Source: Nitrospirota bacterium
GTDB lineage: Bacteria > Nitrospirota > Thermodesulfovibrionia > Thermodesulfovibrionales > UBA1546
DNA: 61,138 nt
Assembly: GCA_009773185.1 (NCBI GenBank)
Contig: WPIF01000016.1
Coordinates: 1 to 61,138 of the forward strand
Reading direction: 5' to 3'
Part shown: positions 18,153-27,905 of the stretch, one piece after another
How the letters are laid out: the number at the start of each line of letters is the position of its first letter
How positions within the stretch are numbered: the first letter of the stretch is position 1
Translations under genes and position numbers: made by a program
The notes under the pieces: generated by a model
The model's input: the letters and a program-made list of their open reading frames with translations, nothing else
Told to the model about the DNA's origin: nothing
The model's database searches: none

Positions 18153-18351
18153 CTTTATGTTCCTCCACAATCTTTTGAATTTCGTTCAGTTTTCTTGGGT
18201 TCAACCCATGAGATAAAGCCAATGATATTATGGGTTCCAGCCAAAATTTAGCCTCTCCATCCTCGCATGTTACATGGATATGGATTCTATCCTCCTCATT
18301 TGAAAGAAAATAAAATCTATATCCCTTTTCCCTGAAAATTGACGGACTCAT
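18109..18351 (-). CDS. DUF4160-type protein
   Basis: An 80-residue protein with the DUF4160 pattern: MSPSIFREKGYRFYFLSNE, then IHIHVTCEDGEAKFWLEP and a helical C-terminus LNEIQKIVEEHKDEIIKAW. It overlaps the following DUF2442 gene by 44 bases, indicating one transcript. Function unknown; the pair looks like a small mobile or stress-linked module. Confidence 0.8.
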   Translation of the reverse strand: MSPSIFREKGYRFYFLSNEEDRIHIHVTCEDGEAKFWLEPIISLALSHGLNPRKLNEIQKIVEEHKDEIIKAWQKHFSKR

Positions 18352-18618
18352 ATAATAAGAATTTAAAACAATTCGCTCTTTTTTGCAATCACCATCTAAC
18401 CATATGCGATAATCCTCATCGCAGAAAAAAGTTTGCTGCCGGCAATTCCCTCGCGAGAATTAAGTTCAGCAATAGCATATTGGTCATTTTAAAAATATAA
18501 TGATAGCCATAAGATATGTCAATAAATTCTTTAAGGGATATTGACCAGATTAAAACTTCCTGCTATAGTCCTGTAACTAGCTAATAACTGGTTGACCGGC
18601 AAGAATAGGGGTGTTTCG

Positions 18619-19266
18619 ATGAACAATAATCATTCTTATTTTGTCCTTTTGATCATACTGGTACTTAGTGCAGAAATAGCCGGAGCAGAAGATGTAACAC
18701 AACACGCACTCACACCGACTGACCAAAAAAATCACATTGAGTTCATAAAACAGTTGTCCCCGGATCAGTTAAATACTTTATCCGGCACGTATCCTGATTT
18801 TCGTATCCTTAAACTTTGTTCCGGCCGTTTTAGCGGCGCTGACCGGGATGAAGTCGTGTTGGGTATTTGGAAACCTGCGGGGTCAAAGAACCGGTGGAAG
18901 CGCGAAGTCCACCGGGTTGGATTAATATGGAATGGGAAGACATGGGAAGTTCATGTCATTGATGATGAAATTGAAAAAGACAAGGAAATAAGCCGGTCGT
19001 TTCCCATGCAGTGGCAGTACACGTTCAACAAGAAGGGTTTTTCCGGGAGAATGAAGTGCGGTATAGAGTCTGAATTTAGCGGCGATTCAGACCTTACTTA
19101 TGCGCTTGGTGACAAACCTTTCTTTAATTTGCAAGGAAAAGGGCTTTTAAACAATAAGCCTGTTTGCTTTGCAACTGACGATGTCTATAACAACTGGGAT
19201 TGCGTTGTATACAGCCCCAAAGATGGCCGCTTCCGGCTATGGTTTCAACAGGCCCATGCCGACTGA
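18619..19266 (+). CDS. Secreted hypothetical protein
   Basis: A 215-residue protein with a signal peptide (about 1-24, hydrophobic core YFVLLIILVLSAEIAGA, cleavage near AGA-ED). Start ATG 18619 has AGGGGTG upstream; an in-frame ATG at 18592 is less suitable. The mature part is rich in Trp and charged residues (NRWKREVHRVGLIWNGKTW) and suggests a beta-rich periplasmic domain. Family not recognised. It converges on the radical SAM gene. The sequence CTAATAACTGG at 18581-18591 recurs upstream of the PIN-like gene at 35236. Confidence 0.6.
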   Translation: MNNNHSYFVLLIILVLSAEIAGAEDVTQHALTPTDQKNHIEFIKQLSPDQLNTLSGTYPDFRILKLCSGRFSGADRDEVVLGIWKPAGSKNRWKREVHRVGLIWNGKTWEVHVIDDEIEKDKEISRSFPMQWQYTFNKKGFSGRMKCGIESEFSGDSDLTYALGDKPFFNLQGKGLLNNKPVCFATDDVYNNWDCVVYSPKDGRFRLWFQQAHAD

Positions 19267-19309
19267 AGGAACTTTTGGAAACAAAGATACGCTATCTGGC
19301 GTTTGCAGC

Positions 19310-20788
19310 TTACATGCTGTAGGCGTAGTCGTTATAGGCCATCAGCGTCAGGATTGTCGAAATCCTCACGCGTTTGTTAAACACCTTCGGCAGTATTTTA
19401 AATATAAACCCTGTCCTCCTGAAATTTAAGGAAAAAGCCAGGGTCAAAAGCCTGATGGCAAAGAGAAAACGATATTTGAACTTTAACGGGTCAATCTCAT
19501 TGGAATGCTTCCAGAAATCAATGTCCCAGTAGTATTTTAATTTTCTGTAGATGGCATCAAAAGAATAAACAGCCTGAATCACCTTTTTGTGCCCCTCAAG
19601 CAGCTCCTCTTTTGTTATCAGGGACGGCTTAAAGACAACATTTTTTGCGTCATACTTGCTCCAGTCTTTGTGAAGAATCCGGCCCTCCTGTTCAAGGCGT
19701 TTAAAAAGCTTTGTTCCCGGGAAGGGCGTAAGTATATTGATTAACGGCATCAGCAAATTATTTCCCTCTATGAAATTAATCAACTCGTCAAAAGTGGATT
19801 GCGTCTCGAAATCGTATCCCAGTATGAATGAACTGTGGACGAGAATTCCGTGCGCCTGTATATTTTTTATCGCATCTGCATAATTATGCTTGAGATTAAT
19901 CCCTTTTTCCATGCAGGACAGATTTTTTTCAGATATGGATTCCAAGCCGACCAGAATAGCCCCGCAGCCGCTTTCTTTCATTAAAGTGAGAGTCTCGTCA
20001 TCCTGCCCGACATTTATGGATGCCTGACACGACCAGTTTAGATTGTAAGGTTTTAATGCCGCAAACAATTCACGTGCAAATTTCCTGTTTGCAATTATAT
20101 TGTCATCAGCAAAAAATATGGATCTTTTCTTGAACGACAGGGGCGTATCTTTACTTATATCCCTGATTTCCTCTATGACCTGAGCAACTGTTTTATTCCT
20201 GATTTTGGTTCCGTCAAAGGCATGGACCGAACAGAATTCACAATGAAACGGGCACCCCTTTGTGGTCTGCACAATATCCGCAAAATACTGGCCCTTTGAA
20301 AGAGCCGACCTGCCCGGAAGCGGAGAAGCTGTCAGGTCAGCCTGCCTGTCAGCCTTATAAGTCTTTTTGAGATTCCCGCTCATGACATCCTGCAAAAGAG
20401 ACTGCCAGACATATTCAGCCTCGCCGATAACAACGGTATCACAGTGTTCCAGCGCCTCGTCCGTGCACATTGACGGATGAATGCCGCCCAAGACAGTCTT
20501 TACGCCCTTTTCGCGGAAAGTATCAGCTATCTTGTAGGCCCTCTTTGCGAACAGGGTCCTTACAGTGATGCCAACCAAATCCGCAGGCCAGTTATAATCC
20601 ACATCTTCTATGTTTTCATCAAATACCCTGATTTCATGTTCCGGAGGCGTTAGCGATACCAATGTGGGGAGAGCAAGGAGATATGAAAAATATTTTTTGG
20701 AAAACAGGAAAGTGGAAAAGAATTCATAGTCATAAAAACTCTTTTCGCCTTCATCGGTATTTCTTGGAATAATAAGAGCTATCTTCAT
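19310..20788 (-). CDS. B12-binding-domain radical SAM protein
   Basis: A 492-residue enzyme with an N-terminal cobalamin-binding-like Rossmann domain (about 50-150, DLVGITVRTLFAKRAYKIAD and VLGGIHPSMC) and a radical SAM core with the CX3CX2C cluster motif in KGCPFHCEFCSVHAF (near 200). The C-terminal 110 residues are basic and hydrophobic (LLTLAFSLNFRRTGF), as in the DUF4070 group that includes hopanoid methylase-like proteins. The substrate cannot be assigned. It stands alone between a convergent secreted protein and clpB. Confidence 0.85.
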   Translation of the reverse strand: MKIALIIPRNTDEGEKSFYDYEFFSTFLFSKKYFSYLLALPTLVSLTPPEHEIRVFDENIEDVDYNWPADLVGITVRTLFAKRAYKIADTFREKGVKTVLGGIHPSMCTDEALEHCDTVVIGEAEYVWQSLLQDVMSGNLKKTYKADRQADLTASPLPGRSALSKGQYFADIVQTTKGCPFHCEFCSVHAFDGTKIRNKTVAQVIEEIRDISKDTPLSFKKRSIFFADDNIIANRKFARELFAALKPYNLNWSCQASINVGQDDETLTLMKESGCGAILVGLESISEKNLSCMEKGINLKHNYADAIKNIQAHGILVHSSFILGYDFETQSTFDELINFIEGNNLLMPLINILTPFPGTKLFKRLEQEGRILHKDWSKYDAKNVVFKPSLITKEELLEGHKKVIQAVYSFDAIYRKLKYYWDIDFWKHSNEIDPLKFKYRFLFAIRLLTLAFSLNFRRTGFIFKILPKVFNKRVRISTILTLMAYNDYAYSM

Positions 20789-20866
20789 ATTATATTTTTA
20801 ACCTGCACGGCTATGAAAATATTTGCATAACCTCTGAAATTATAACATAGATGCCCGTGAAAATAT

Positions 20867-23539
20867 TTACGCTGCTTCTACTTTTTCCTTCTTCAGCCTT
20901 GCCTCAGCAAGACCGCTGAAAACAAACCTGTCCTTTTTAAAATCAGCCTCAACAATATCACCTTCTTTGAATGTCCTGTCGAGCATCTTAAGGGCCAAAG
21001 GATTAAGAATCTCTTTCTGCAGGACTCTCTTCAGCGGCCTTGCGCCATAGACAGGGTCAAACCCTATCTTTGCAAGATGCTCTTTTGCAGCATCTGTCAG
21101 GGTTATATCAATGTTTTTTTCTTTTATAAACTTTTTCATCCGCTCTATCTGTATCACAACAATCTGCTTCAGGAGCGCCATTGATAACGGATTAAAGATT
21201 ATAATCTCATCAACCCTGTTAATGAACTCAGGCCTGAAGAATGCCTTGAGGTCTGCCATTACCTTGTCTTTTAAATCCTTGTTATCCTCGCCTTCACTTG
21301 TGCCCCAGTATGCAACGGGCCTCCCGGCCCTTTCTGTAAGGAGTTCCTGTATGTGAGTGCTGCCAATATTAGATGTCATGATTAAGGCTGCATTTCTGAA
21401 ATCAACAGTGCGCCCATGCCCGTCTGTGAGCCTTCCGTCATCCAATACCTGCAGCAGGAGATTGAAGACCTCAGGGTGCGCTTTTTCTACTTCATCAAAG
21501 AGTATTACTGCATAGGGCCTTCTTCGAACAGCCTCTGTAAGCTGCCCTCCTTCTTCATAACCAACATAACCTGGAGGCGCGCCAATCAGCCTTGAGACTG
21601 TGTGCCTTTCCTGATATTCAGACATATCAATCCTTGTCATTGCATTTTCATCGTCAAACAGAAATTCTGCCAGGGCACGCGCAAGCTCTGTCTTCCCGAC
21701 TCCTGTCGGCCCCAAAAATATGAATGAGCCAATGGGCCTGTTCGGGTCCTGTATCCCTGCCCTTGAACGCCTTACAGCATTTGATACAGCGCTGATTGCG
21801 TCATCCTGCCCGACAACTCTTAATTTAAGCCTTTCTTCCATCTTAAGAAGTTTCTGAATCTCTCCTTCGAGCATTCTTGAAACAGGCACCCCTGTCCACT
21901 TGGAAACAACCTCGGCAATATCCTCTTCATCAACTTCTTCCTTGAGCATCTTTCTCCTTGCCTGTACGCCTGTAAGTTTTTTGCTCTCTGCCTCAAGGGA
22001 TTTCTGGAGTTCAAGAAGCTTTCCGTATCGTAATTCAGACGCCTTTGTCAGGTCGCCTTCACGCTCTGCACGCTCTGATTCTATCTTTGTTTTTTCTATC
22101 TGCTCTTTAACATCTCTTATCTTTGAGATTATCTCCTTCTCGCTGAGCCACTGGGCCCTGAGTTCATCTCTTCTGGACTGAAGCTCCGCCATCTCCTTTT
22201 TAATCTTTTCAAGTTTTTGTCTTGCATCATCAGAATCCTCTTTCATAACAGCCTGCTTTTCTATCTCATGCTGCCGGAGTTTTCTTTCAAGCTCATCAAG
22301 CTCAACAGGCATGCTGTCTATCTCCATCCTCAGTTTTGACGCAGACTCATCTATAAGGTCTATCGCCTTATCAGGCAGGAACCTGTCGGCAATGTATCTG
22401 TGAGATAAAATAGCGGCAGATATTAAAGCTGAGTCTTTTATCTTTACTCCGTGATGGACTTCATATTTTTCCTTGAGCCCGCGGAGGATGGATATGGTGT
22501 CTTCAACTGTAGGTTCTTTTATATAAACAGGCTGAAACCTTCTTTCGAGCGCCGGGTCTTTTTCTATGTGCTTTCTGTATTCATCAAGCGTTGTAGCTCC
22601 GACACACCTCAGGTCTCCCCTTGCAAGCGCTGGCTTCAGCATATTCGATGCGTCAATTGCGCCTTCCGCAGCGCCTGCGCCGACAACAGTATGAAGTTCG
22701 TCAATGAAAAGTATAATCCTGCCCTCTGCCTGCTCTATCTCCTTCAGCACTGCCTTAAGCCTTTCTTCAAATTCACCCCTGAATTTTGCCCCGGCAACCA
22801 GGGCTCCCATATCAAGGGCAACTACCCTCTTGTCCTTCAGGGTCTCGGGGACATCGCCCGCAATAATCCTCTGTGCAAGGCCTTCTGCTATGGCAGTCTT
22901 GCCGACCCCGGGCTCTCCGATAACCACAGGGTTATTTTTTGTCCTTCTTGAAAGCACCTGAACAATGCGCCTTATCTCATCGTCCCTTCCGATAACAGGG
23001 TCGAGCTTTCCTTTTTTTGCCAGCTCTGTGAGGTCACGGCTGTACCTTGCAATTGCCTGATATTTATTCTCAGGATTAGTGTCTGTTACCCGCTGGCTGC
23101 CCCTTATCTCCCGCATGGCAGACAATGCCTTATCAGAATTAATGCCATATCTCTTAAGGAGTTCTGAACTCGGGCCCCCGATATTTATGAGGGATAAGAG
23201 AAGGTGTTCAACGCTCACATATTCGTCATTGAGATGCTCTGCTTCTTTAAATGCCTTCTCTATGACATCTTTCAGGCGCGGCGATATATATATCTGCCCT
23301 ACCGGAGTTGCCCCGAGAACTTTAGGAAACTTTTCTATCTCCTTCTCTATCTCTGCCTGGATATTTTTCGGGTCAGTACCGAGCCTTTTCAATATCTGCG
23401 GGGCTATGCCTTCAGAATCCTCAAGCAAAGCAAAAAGCAGGTGTTCGGGCTGAAGCTCCTGGTTCCCCTTGCTTTCAGCAAACCTCTGTGCCTCCTGAAC
23501 AGCCTCCTGGCTTTTTATTGTTAATTTATCCATCCTCAT
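20867..23539 (-). CDS. clpB: ATP-dependent chaperone ClpB
   Basis: Hsp100 disaggregase of 890 residues. Clp N-terminal repeats (about 1-145), first AAA+ domain with Walker [10 protein letters not shown], a long coiled-coil middle domain (about 400-530, continuous charged heptads) and second AAA+ domain with GPTGVGKTE. Presence of the middle domain separates it from ClpA/ClpC. Start ATG 23539 follows GGAGG. It is the third gene of a dnaJ-hspR-clpB operon, two bases after hspR, which implies heat-shock control through HspR. Confidence 0.96.
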   Translation of the reverse strand: MRMDKLTIKSQEAVQEAQRFAESKGNQELQPEHLLFALLEDSEGIAPQILKRLGTDPKNIQAEIEKEIEKFPKVLGATPVGQIYISPRLKDVIEKAFKEAEHLNDEYVSVEHLLLSLINIGGPSSELLKRYGINSDKALSAMREIRGSQRVTDTNPENKYQAIARYSRDLTELAKKGKLDPVIGRDDEIRRIVQVLSRRTKNNPVVIGEPGVGKTAIAEGLAQRIIAGDVPETLKDKRVVALDMGALVAGAKFRGEFEERLKAVLKEIEQAEGRIILFIDELHTVVGAGAAEGAIDASNMLKPALARGDLRCVGATTLDEYRKHIEKDPALERRFQPVYIKEPTVEDTISILRGLKEKYEVHHGVKIKDSALISAAILSHRYIADRFLPDKAIDLIDESASKLRMEIDSMPVELDELERKLRQHEIEKQAVMKEDSDDARQKLEKIKKEMAELQSRRDELRAQWLSEKEIISKIRDVKEQIEKTKIESERAEREGDLTKASELRYGKLLELQKSLEAESKKLTGVQARRKMLKEEVDEEDIAEVVSKWTGVPVSRMLEGEIQKLLKMEERLKLRVVGQDDAISAVSNAVRRSRAGIQDPNRPIGSFIFLGPTGVGKTELARALAEFLFDDENAMTRIDMSEYQERHTVSRLIGAPPGYVGYEEGGQLTEAVRRRPYAVILFDEVEKAHPEVFNLLLQVLDDGRLTDGHGRTVDFRNAALIMTSNIGSTHIQELLTERAGRPVAYWGTSEGEDNKDLKDKVMADLKAFFRPEFINRVDEIIIFNPLSMALLKQIVVIQIERMKKFIKEKNIDITLTDAAKEHLAKIGFDPVYGARPLKRVLQKEILNPLALKMLDRTFKEGDIVEADFKKDRFVFSGLAEARLKKEKVEAA

Positions 23540-23541
23540 GG

Positions 23542-23913
23542 TTAGTCCTCCTCTCTATACGAGCCATTGGCAGAAAAAAGCCTTTTGATTCTCTCCTCAA
23601 AATCATCTCTCATATTTTTATCCAGTGCCAGCATCATCTCTTCCACTTCCCTGTGCAAGGCCTCAAGCCTGTGCCTCATCCTCAGGATAATATCCACGCC
23701 TGCCTTATTTACTCCCATCTCTCTCGTAAGGCTCAGTATAAGATGAAGTTTTTCAACATCATCTTCCGAGTAAAGCCTTAAGCGTTTCATCCTGCGGGGT
23801 GTTATAAGCCCTTCTCTCTCATACATACGCAATGTCTGCGGATGGACCCCGAGCATTTCTGATACAACACTTATCATGTACAAGGGCTGTTTTTTATCTT
23901 TTTTATTTACCAT
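23542..23913 (-). CDS. hspR: MerR-family heat shock repressor HspR
   Basis: A 123-residue DNA-binding repressor. The MerR helix-turn-helix covers about 12-50 ([26 protein letters not shown]; quoted in part), then [17 protein letters not shown] and a coiled coil with [15 protein letters not shown]. HspR binds inverted HAIR repeats and, in actinobacteria, uses DnaK as co-repressor. ATG overlaps the dnaJ stop (TAATG). Its target is probably the operon's own promoter at 25094-25123. Confidence 0.92.
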   Translation of the reverse strand: MVNKKDKKQPLYMISVVSEMLGVHPQTLRMYEREGLITPRRMKRLRLYSEDDVEKLHLILSLTREMGVNKAGVDIILRMRHRLEALHREVEEMMLALDKNMRDDFEERIKRLFSANGSYREED

Positions 23914-25001
23914 TATTTTCCCCTCATAATATCTTTTCTGGGGTTCTCATTATATAAAGCCTCTATGTCTTTTATAGCCTCTTTAGCCCTGGCATTAAGG
24001 TCCTTTGGAACAATTATCTTTGCAACAACATACTGGCTTCCTCTTGCGCCTGTTTTGGGTGATGGGAACCCCTTCCCTGACAGCTTGAATTTCTGGCCTC
24101 CCTGTGTCCCCGGAGGGATTGTCATTACTGCGCTGCCGTCTATTGTAGGCACCTCGATCTTTGCGCCAAGGGCTGCCTCACCAAAAGTTATCGGCACATC
24201 TATAAGAAGGTCCTGTTCTTTTCTTGCAAATAACAGATGGGGCCTTACTGTAACCTCTATCCTCAGGTCTCCGGAAGGCCCTCCTGCTTCACCTGATTCT
24301 CCCATGCCTTTAAGCCTAACTATTGAGCCAGTGTCAACGCCGGCTGGTATCTTTGCCTTTATTGTTTCTGTCTGCAATATATTGCCTTTGCCCTTGCAGG
24401 TTTTGCATAAGTTAGTAACCTTTTTGCCGCTGCCCCTGCATACCGGGCATGTCTGAGATATTTTGAAGAATCCCTTTGATGTTTGAAACTTTCCGCTTCC
24501 CTTGCATCTGTCACAGGTCTGATATGCCTCTGCGCCTGTGCCGTTGCATGCCCTGCAGGGGATTTCACGTGTCAATGTTATCGGCCTTGTCACGCCTGTA
24601 AACGCCTCTTCAAGGGAAAGCTCAATAGACATGAGCATATCAGCGCCCTTACGCTGGAAATGCTCATACCCTCCTCTTCTGCCTCCCCCTAAAAAGTCAG
24701 AAAATATATCGCCAAATTCAAAGGATTCGCCAAAGTCAGGCCTTGCACCTTCAAACCATGGCCCGCCTGCCTCAAAAGGAGTCTTTCCAAACCGGTCATA
24801 TTCTGCCTTTTTCTTTTCATCACCGAGAATGCTGTAGGCTTCATTTATTTCCTTGAACTTCTGCTCTGAGGCCTTATCGCCGGGATTCAGGTCAGGGTGG
24901 TATTTACGCGCAAGTTTCCTGTAGGCTTTTTTTATCTCATCCTGAGATGCGTCCTTGCTTACTCCGAGTAACTCATAATAGTCTTTAACTGCTGACGGCA
25001 T
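23913..25001 (-). CDS. dnaJ: Chaperone protein DnaJ
   Basis: Co-chaperone of 362 residues. The J domain is near 4-70 with HPD in [11 protein letters not shown], followed by a Gly/Phe-rich stretch and the DnaJ zinc region with four Cys pairs ([32 protein letters not shown]), then the substrate-binding C-domain. Start ATG 25001 lies six bases after GGAGG; a GTG at 25007 would overlap that ribosome site. First gene of the hspR operon; no dnaK or grpE in the window. Confidence 0.94.
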   Translation of the reverse strand: MPSAVKDYYELLGVSKDASQDEIKKAYRKLARKYHPDLNPGDKASEQKFKEINEAYSILGDEKKKAEYDRFGKTPFEAGGPWFEGARPDFGESFEFGDIFSDFLGGGRRGGYEHFQRKGADMLMSIELSLEEAFTGVTRPITLTREIPCRACNGTGAEAYQTCDRCKGSGKFQTSKGFFKISQTCPVCRGSGKKVTNLCKTCKGKGNILQTETIKAKIPAGVDTGSIVRLKGMGESGEAGGPSGDLRIEVTVRPHLLFARKEQDLLIDVPITFGEAALGAKIEVPTIDGSAVMTIPPGTQGGQKFKLSGKGFPSPKTGARGSQYVVAKIIVPKDLNARAKEAIKDIEALYNENPRKDIMRGK

Positions 25002-25093
25002 CTTCACCTCCGCTCGCCCTTACAATAACTTTATCAAATGCCGGGCCTCATTTTAATAGTGTAAATAAATGTCAGGCTAATACTGTTGTTCAT

Positions 25094-25123
25094 ATAATAG
25101 CAGTTGAGCCGATGCTTGTCAAG
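25094..25123 (-). promoter_or_regulatory. dnaJ-hspR-clpB promoter with overlapping HAIR-like operator
   Basis: On the minus strand TTGACA (25122-25117), a 17-base spacer and TATTAT (25099-25094) form a near-consensus sigma70 promoter. The inverted half-sites CTTGA and TCAAC, 11 bases apart (25103-25123), fit the outer parts and spacing of the HAIR operator CTTGAGT-N7-ACTCAAG. HspR bound here would cover the -35 box. The inner half-site bases are not conserved. Confidence 0.6.
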
Positions 25124-25153
25124 TTGGTTTACTGGGTGGGCATAACATTGGAG

Positions 25154-25492
25154 TCAGCCAAGCAATGACCTGATGAAATTAAGATAATTGATATCTTTTT
25201 TTATTATCTCGATTCCCATCCCATGTTTTAAAGCCCTGACAGGCGTTCCGACTACCCTCCCCATAGAGGGCTTTAGGGCCCTTTTGACCTTGCCTGTTAA
25301 TTTTGAAATTGCGCCTTCAGGCAGATAAACCGTCATGTCAATTATCGTATCAGGAACAACGGGGTGGGTTGTCCTTACAAAAATCCCGTTTAAAGAAAAA
25401 TCACTGGCTATTCCCCTGTAAGTTACACCATTTGCAATAAATTCCGTTTCACAGCGGAATATAAATCTTTTTTGCTGTCTTTTATTAGCCAT
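25154..25492 (-). CDS. PilZ domain protein
   Basis: A 112-residue single PilZ domain. The c-di-GMP motifs are recognisable: RFIFRCETEF (an RxxxR-type arginine pair) and DFSLNGIFV (D/NxSxxG). A second-messenger receptor, probably a stand-alone adaptor. It lies downstream of the 53-residue Cys-rich gene on the same strand. Confidence 0.85.
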   Translation of the reverse strand: MANKRQQKRFIFRCETEFIANGVTYRGIASDFSLNGIFVRTTHPVVPDTIIDMTVYLPEGAISKLTGKVKRALKPSMGRVVGTPVRALKHGMGIEIIKKDINYLNFIRSLLG

Positions 25493-25517
25493 AAGCTAAT
25501 CTTAGCATATATCTTTT

Positions 25518-25679
25518 TCAATATGAACGGAACAGCGGCTTGTGAATTTTTTTATTCTTGTCTTTCCCGCTTTTTTTACGGGCCGGTTGATGGCATACGG
25601 CACAGCGGGTCTCGCTGCAGCACTGGCAAAAAGTGCAGTCAGGACACGGATATTTCTTTAGCGGTTTCTTTTTCTCCAT
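25518..25679 (-). CDS. Small cysteine-rich protein (53 aa)
   Basis: A short gene starting at ATG 25679 and ending in TGA at 25518. The protein has eight cysteines, seven of them packed into CPDCTFCQCCSETRC, then AVCH and a Lys-rich tail, as in small metal-binding or zinc-ribbon proteins. I have seen similar KYPCPDCTFC proteins in anaerobic bacteria, without assigned function. It sits head-to-head with pdxA and upstream of the PilZ gene. Confidence 0.65.
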   Translation of the reverse strand: MEKKKPLKKYPCPDCTFCQCCSETRCAVCHQPARKKSGKDKNKKIHKPLFRSY

Positions 25680-25770
25680 ACCGTATTTTAATTATACCCT
25701 TCTTTTTCCGATCCGCAAATCTTAGTCCTGACTCTTGTAGTAAACAAAGAAGAGTTGTTATTATTTGTTT

Positions 25771-26745
25771 ATGAAAAAAATCGCAATAACAATGGGTGAC
25801 CCCGGAGGAGTTGGGCCGGAGATAATCGTAAAGGCCCTTTCATCTGCTGAGATAAGGGAGATTTGTATCCCTGTTGTTATCGGCGACAGGCTTGTAATCG
25901 AAGAAGCAATGCATATGCTCAATCTGCCATTAAAGTTAAGGGTACTCAAATCGCCTGAGGAATCCGGAGGGGAAAGAGAGACAATTGATTTGATTGATAT
26001 GAAATTGCTCGGCAAATTCATGGGAGGAAAACCGACTGCTGAAGGCGGAAGGGCCTGCGCAAGTTATATCAAAAAGGCTGCTGAACTAGCTCTTGATAAA
26101 AAAGTTGATGCGGTTGTTACGGCTCCAATATCAAAAGAGGCATTGAAGATGGCAGGGATAAGATGGCCGGGGCATACCGAAATGCTTGCTGAACTCACAG
26201 GCACAGATTATTATGCGATGATGCTAGCTGGAGGGCCTTTAAAGGTAATACTTGTTACGATACATACCTCGCTTAAAAGCGTGCCTGAGATGATAACAAG
26301 AGAAAGGGTATTGAAAACTATAAGGCTTGCAAAAAAAGCATGCGACATGATGGAGATAGAAAATCCGGAAATAGCAGTGGCAGGGCTTAACCCTCATGCC
26401 GGTGAAGCAGGCATATTCGGGGATGAAGAAATCAAAGAGATTATCCCTGCCATTGAGGATGCAAAAAAAGAAGGCATTCAGGTAACAGGCCCGTTGCCCC
26501 CTGACACGATCTTCCATAAAGCTTATAAAGGCGAATTTGATATTGTGGTCTGCATGTATCATGACCAGGGACTGATTCCACTTAAGATGATTGCCTTTGA
26601 GCAGGGAGTAAATGTTACAGTCGGCCTGCCGATTATCAGGACATCCTCTGACCACGGCACTGCCTATGATATTGCATGGAAGGGAATTGCCAATTCTTCA
26701 AGCATGATTGAGGCGATAAAAATGGCAGTGAAGCTGAAGATATAA
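25771..26745 (+). CDS. pdxA: 4-hydroxythreonine-4-phosphate dehydrogenase
   Basis: NAD-dependent enzyme of pyridoxal phosphate synthesis (DXP-dependent route), 324 residues. MGDPGGVGPEIIVKAL at the N-terminus, the GHTEMLAELTG metal/substrate region, NPHAGEAGIFGDEE and the C-terminal SSDHGTAYDIAWKG are typical. Start ATG 25771 is preferred over the in-frame TTG at 25765. It ends in a hairpin terminator shared with the convergent gene. Confidence 0.95.
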   Translation: MKKIAITMGDPGGVGPEIIVKALSSAEIREICIPVVIGDRLVIEEAMHMLNLPLKLRVLKSPEESGGERETIDLIDMKLLGKFMGGKPTAEGGRACASYIKKAAELALDKKVDAVVTAPISKEALKMAGIRWPGHTEMLAELTGTDYYAMMLAGGPLKVILVTIHTSLKSVPEMITRERVLKTIRLAKKACDMMEIENPEIAVAGLNPHAGEAGIFGDEEIKEIIPAIEDAKKEGIQVTGPLPPDTIFHKAYKGEFDIVVCMYHDQGLIPLKMIAFEQGVNVTVGLPIIRTSSDHGTAYDIAWKGIANSSSMIEAIKMAVKLKI

Positions 26746-26776
26746 TCTCTTTGGCACTAACCCCTGCCTGTAAAAA

Positions 26777-27229
26777 TCAAAGAGAGGGTTGCAATCCCTC
26801 TGTTTTTGTAACAAGCCATTTCACGCGTTCTTTTGCCAATGTGAATTTCAGATGCGCAGGAGTTTTGGGGTCGCCGACAATAATGCCTGTCTGATTTCCA
26901 ATGGTGGCAACAACCCTGACATCCACCCCGGCAGTTGCCGAGTTTTCTTTTACCTCGACCTTCAGATTTTCATACTCGACTTTAATGTCCGACATAACCT
27001 TGAACTGCTCTTCAAGAACCCTTTTCAGCAGCGCATATGAGAGCCCATATTCATCCTGATAATTAAACGAGACCTTTGCCATGATATTATCAATTTCTTT
27101 TTTTTCTATTGCCGCTGCTCCCTGCTTAATAAGTTTTTTAATTCTGGCTGTGTCCGAAGGCCATAAAAAATAGATGATTATTGGAGCGAGGATTAAAAGA
27201 AAAAGCAGTATGGCTGATTTTTTGCTCAT
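26777..27229 (-). CDS. Hypothetical membrane-anchored protein (NTF2-like fold suspected)
   Basis: A 150-residue protein with an N-terminal membrane anchor (about 6-22, ILLFLLILAPIIIYFLW) followed by a helix-rich then beta-rich domain. The pattern IKKLIKQGAAAIEKKEIDN, then a C-terminal beta sheet (HLKFTLAKERVKWLVT), resembles small NTF2/SnoaL-like domains, but no firm family match can be claimed. Its 5' side faces copy 1 of the nested hairpin repeat, 24 bases upstream of the start codon. Confidence 0.65.
   Translation of the reverse strand: MSKKSAILLFLLILAPIIIYFLWPSDTARIKKLIKQGAAAIEKKEIDNIMAKVSFNYQDEYGLSYALLKRVLEEQFKVMSDIKVEYENLKVEVKENSATAGVDVRVVATIGNQTGIIVGDPKTPAHLKFTLAKERVKWLVTKTEGLQPSL
26781..26807 (+). 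terminator. Terminator of pdxA overlapping the convergent gene
   Basis: AGAGGG / CCCTCT stem with a 7-base loop followed by GTTTTTG on the plus strand, 36 bases after the pdxA stop. It lies inside the last codons of the convergent gene at 26777-27229. Confidence 0.55.
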
Positions 27230-27252
27230 GGTATTTTATTTTCACAAAGCAG

Positions 27253-27383
27253 GCGGTATATAGTGCTCGAGCGGTTTTATTTTGCCGATATTCCGACAGG
27301 TTATATATGAACAATCAAGAGGTAAAATCCTCGGAGTCCCGATTCTTATCGGGACGAGAATGAGCGAGAATGCTGTATCTTGT
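27253..27383. repeat. Nested hairpin repeat element, copy 1
   Basis: Inner left box GAGCGGTTTTATTTTGCC (27269-27286); inner right part has the small hairpin GAGG-TAAAAT-CCTC (27319-27332), the hairpin TCCCGAT/ATCGGGA and GAATGAGCGAGAATG. Outer stem arms (about 27254-27268 and 27368-27382) can pair with about 11 of 15 positions including wobbles. It lies between an OsmC gene and the gene at 26777-27229, both minus strand. Compare copies at 44321 and 52118. Confidence 0.75.
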
Positions 27384-27394
27384 CTTATTCCCAT

Positions 27395-27853
27395 TTATTC
27401 CTCACTGGTTATATTATACTTCACATCCACCTTGATGTCTTTTCTCAGCGAATGATAAACCGAGCAATATTTCTCCTGCGAGAGCGCTATGACCCTGTCC
27501 ATTTTTTTCGGAGTTATGCCCTTCCCCGAGATATTTATAATCAGCTCCATTGATTTATAGTATTGAGGCGGAGTGAGATTCCTTTCGCCCGAATAATCAA
27601 TCTTGAAGCTTGTTATCTCAGCCCTCATCTTTTGCAGGAATGATACAACGTCTATTGCAAGGCATCCTGCAACGCTCATCAACAATGTTTCCGTGGGCGA
27701 GCACCCCCACTGAAACGTGGCATCATAATCAACCTCCTCGCCGCGCTGGGTCCTGCCATGAAATATCAGCTCCTTCTCCCAGGTCAAGGCACCCTTATTA
27801 ACAGGCGGTATCTTTTCTTTATAGCCTGCGAGGTCTAATGTTTCCTTCTCCAT
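27395..27853 (-). CDS. OsmC family protein
   Basis: A 152-residue OsmC/Ohr-type thiol protein. The family region GCSPTETLLMSVAGCLAIDVV carries one of the reactive cysteines (AGCLA) and the second lies in KYCSVYHSL. OsmC proteins reduce organic hydroperoxides; this subgroup in anaerobes has no proven substrate. It is followed by copy 1 of the nested hairpin repeat. Confidence 0.88.
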   Translation of the reverse strand: MEKETLDLAGYKEKIPPVNKGALTWEKELIFHGRTQRGEEVDYDATFQWGCSPTETLLMSVAGCLAIDVVSFLQKMRAEITSFKIDYSGERNLTPPQYYKSMELIINISGKGITPKKMDRVIALSQEKYCSVYHSLRKDIKVDVKYNITSEE

Positions 27854-27905
27854 TTTTTCTCCTTTGATATATATAGAATTTCAGTTATAATTTTGTAAAG
27901 GATTT

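Noticed and set aside
20789-20866. Terminator after clpB
   Set aside because: AT-rich repeats (GAAAATATTT) are present but there is no GC stem with a T-run.
22451-22951. Plus-strand open frames inside clpB, and many other long antisense frames
   Set aside because: They mirror strongly coding minus-strand genes, have no ribosome sites and no family motifs.
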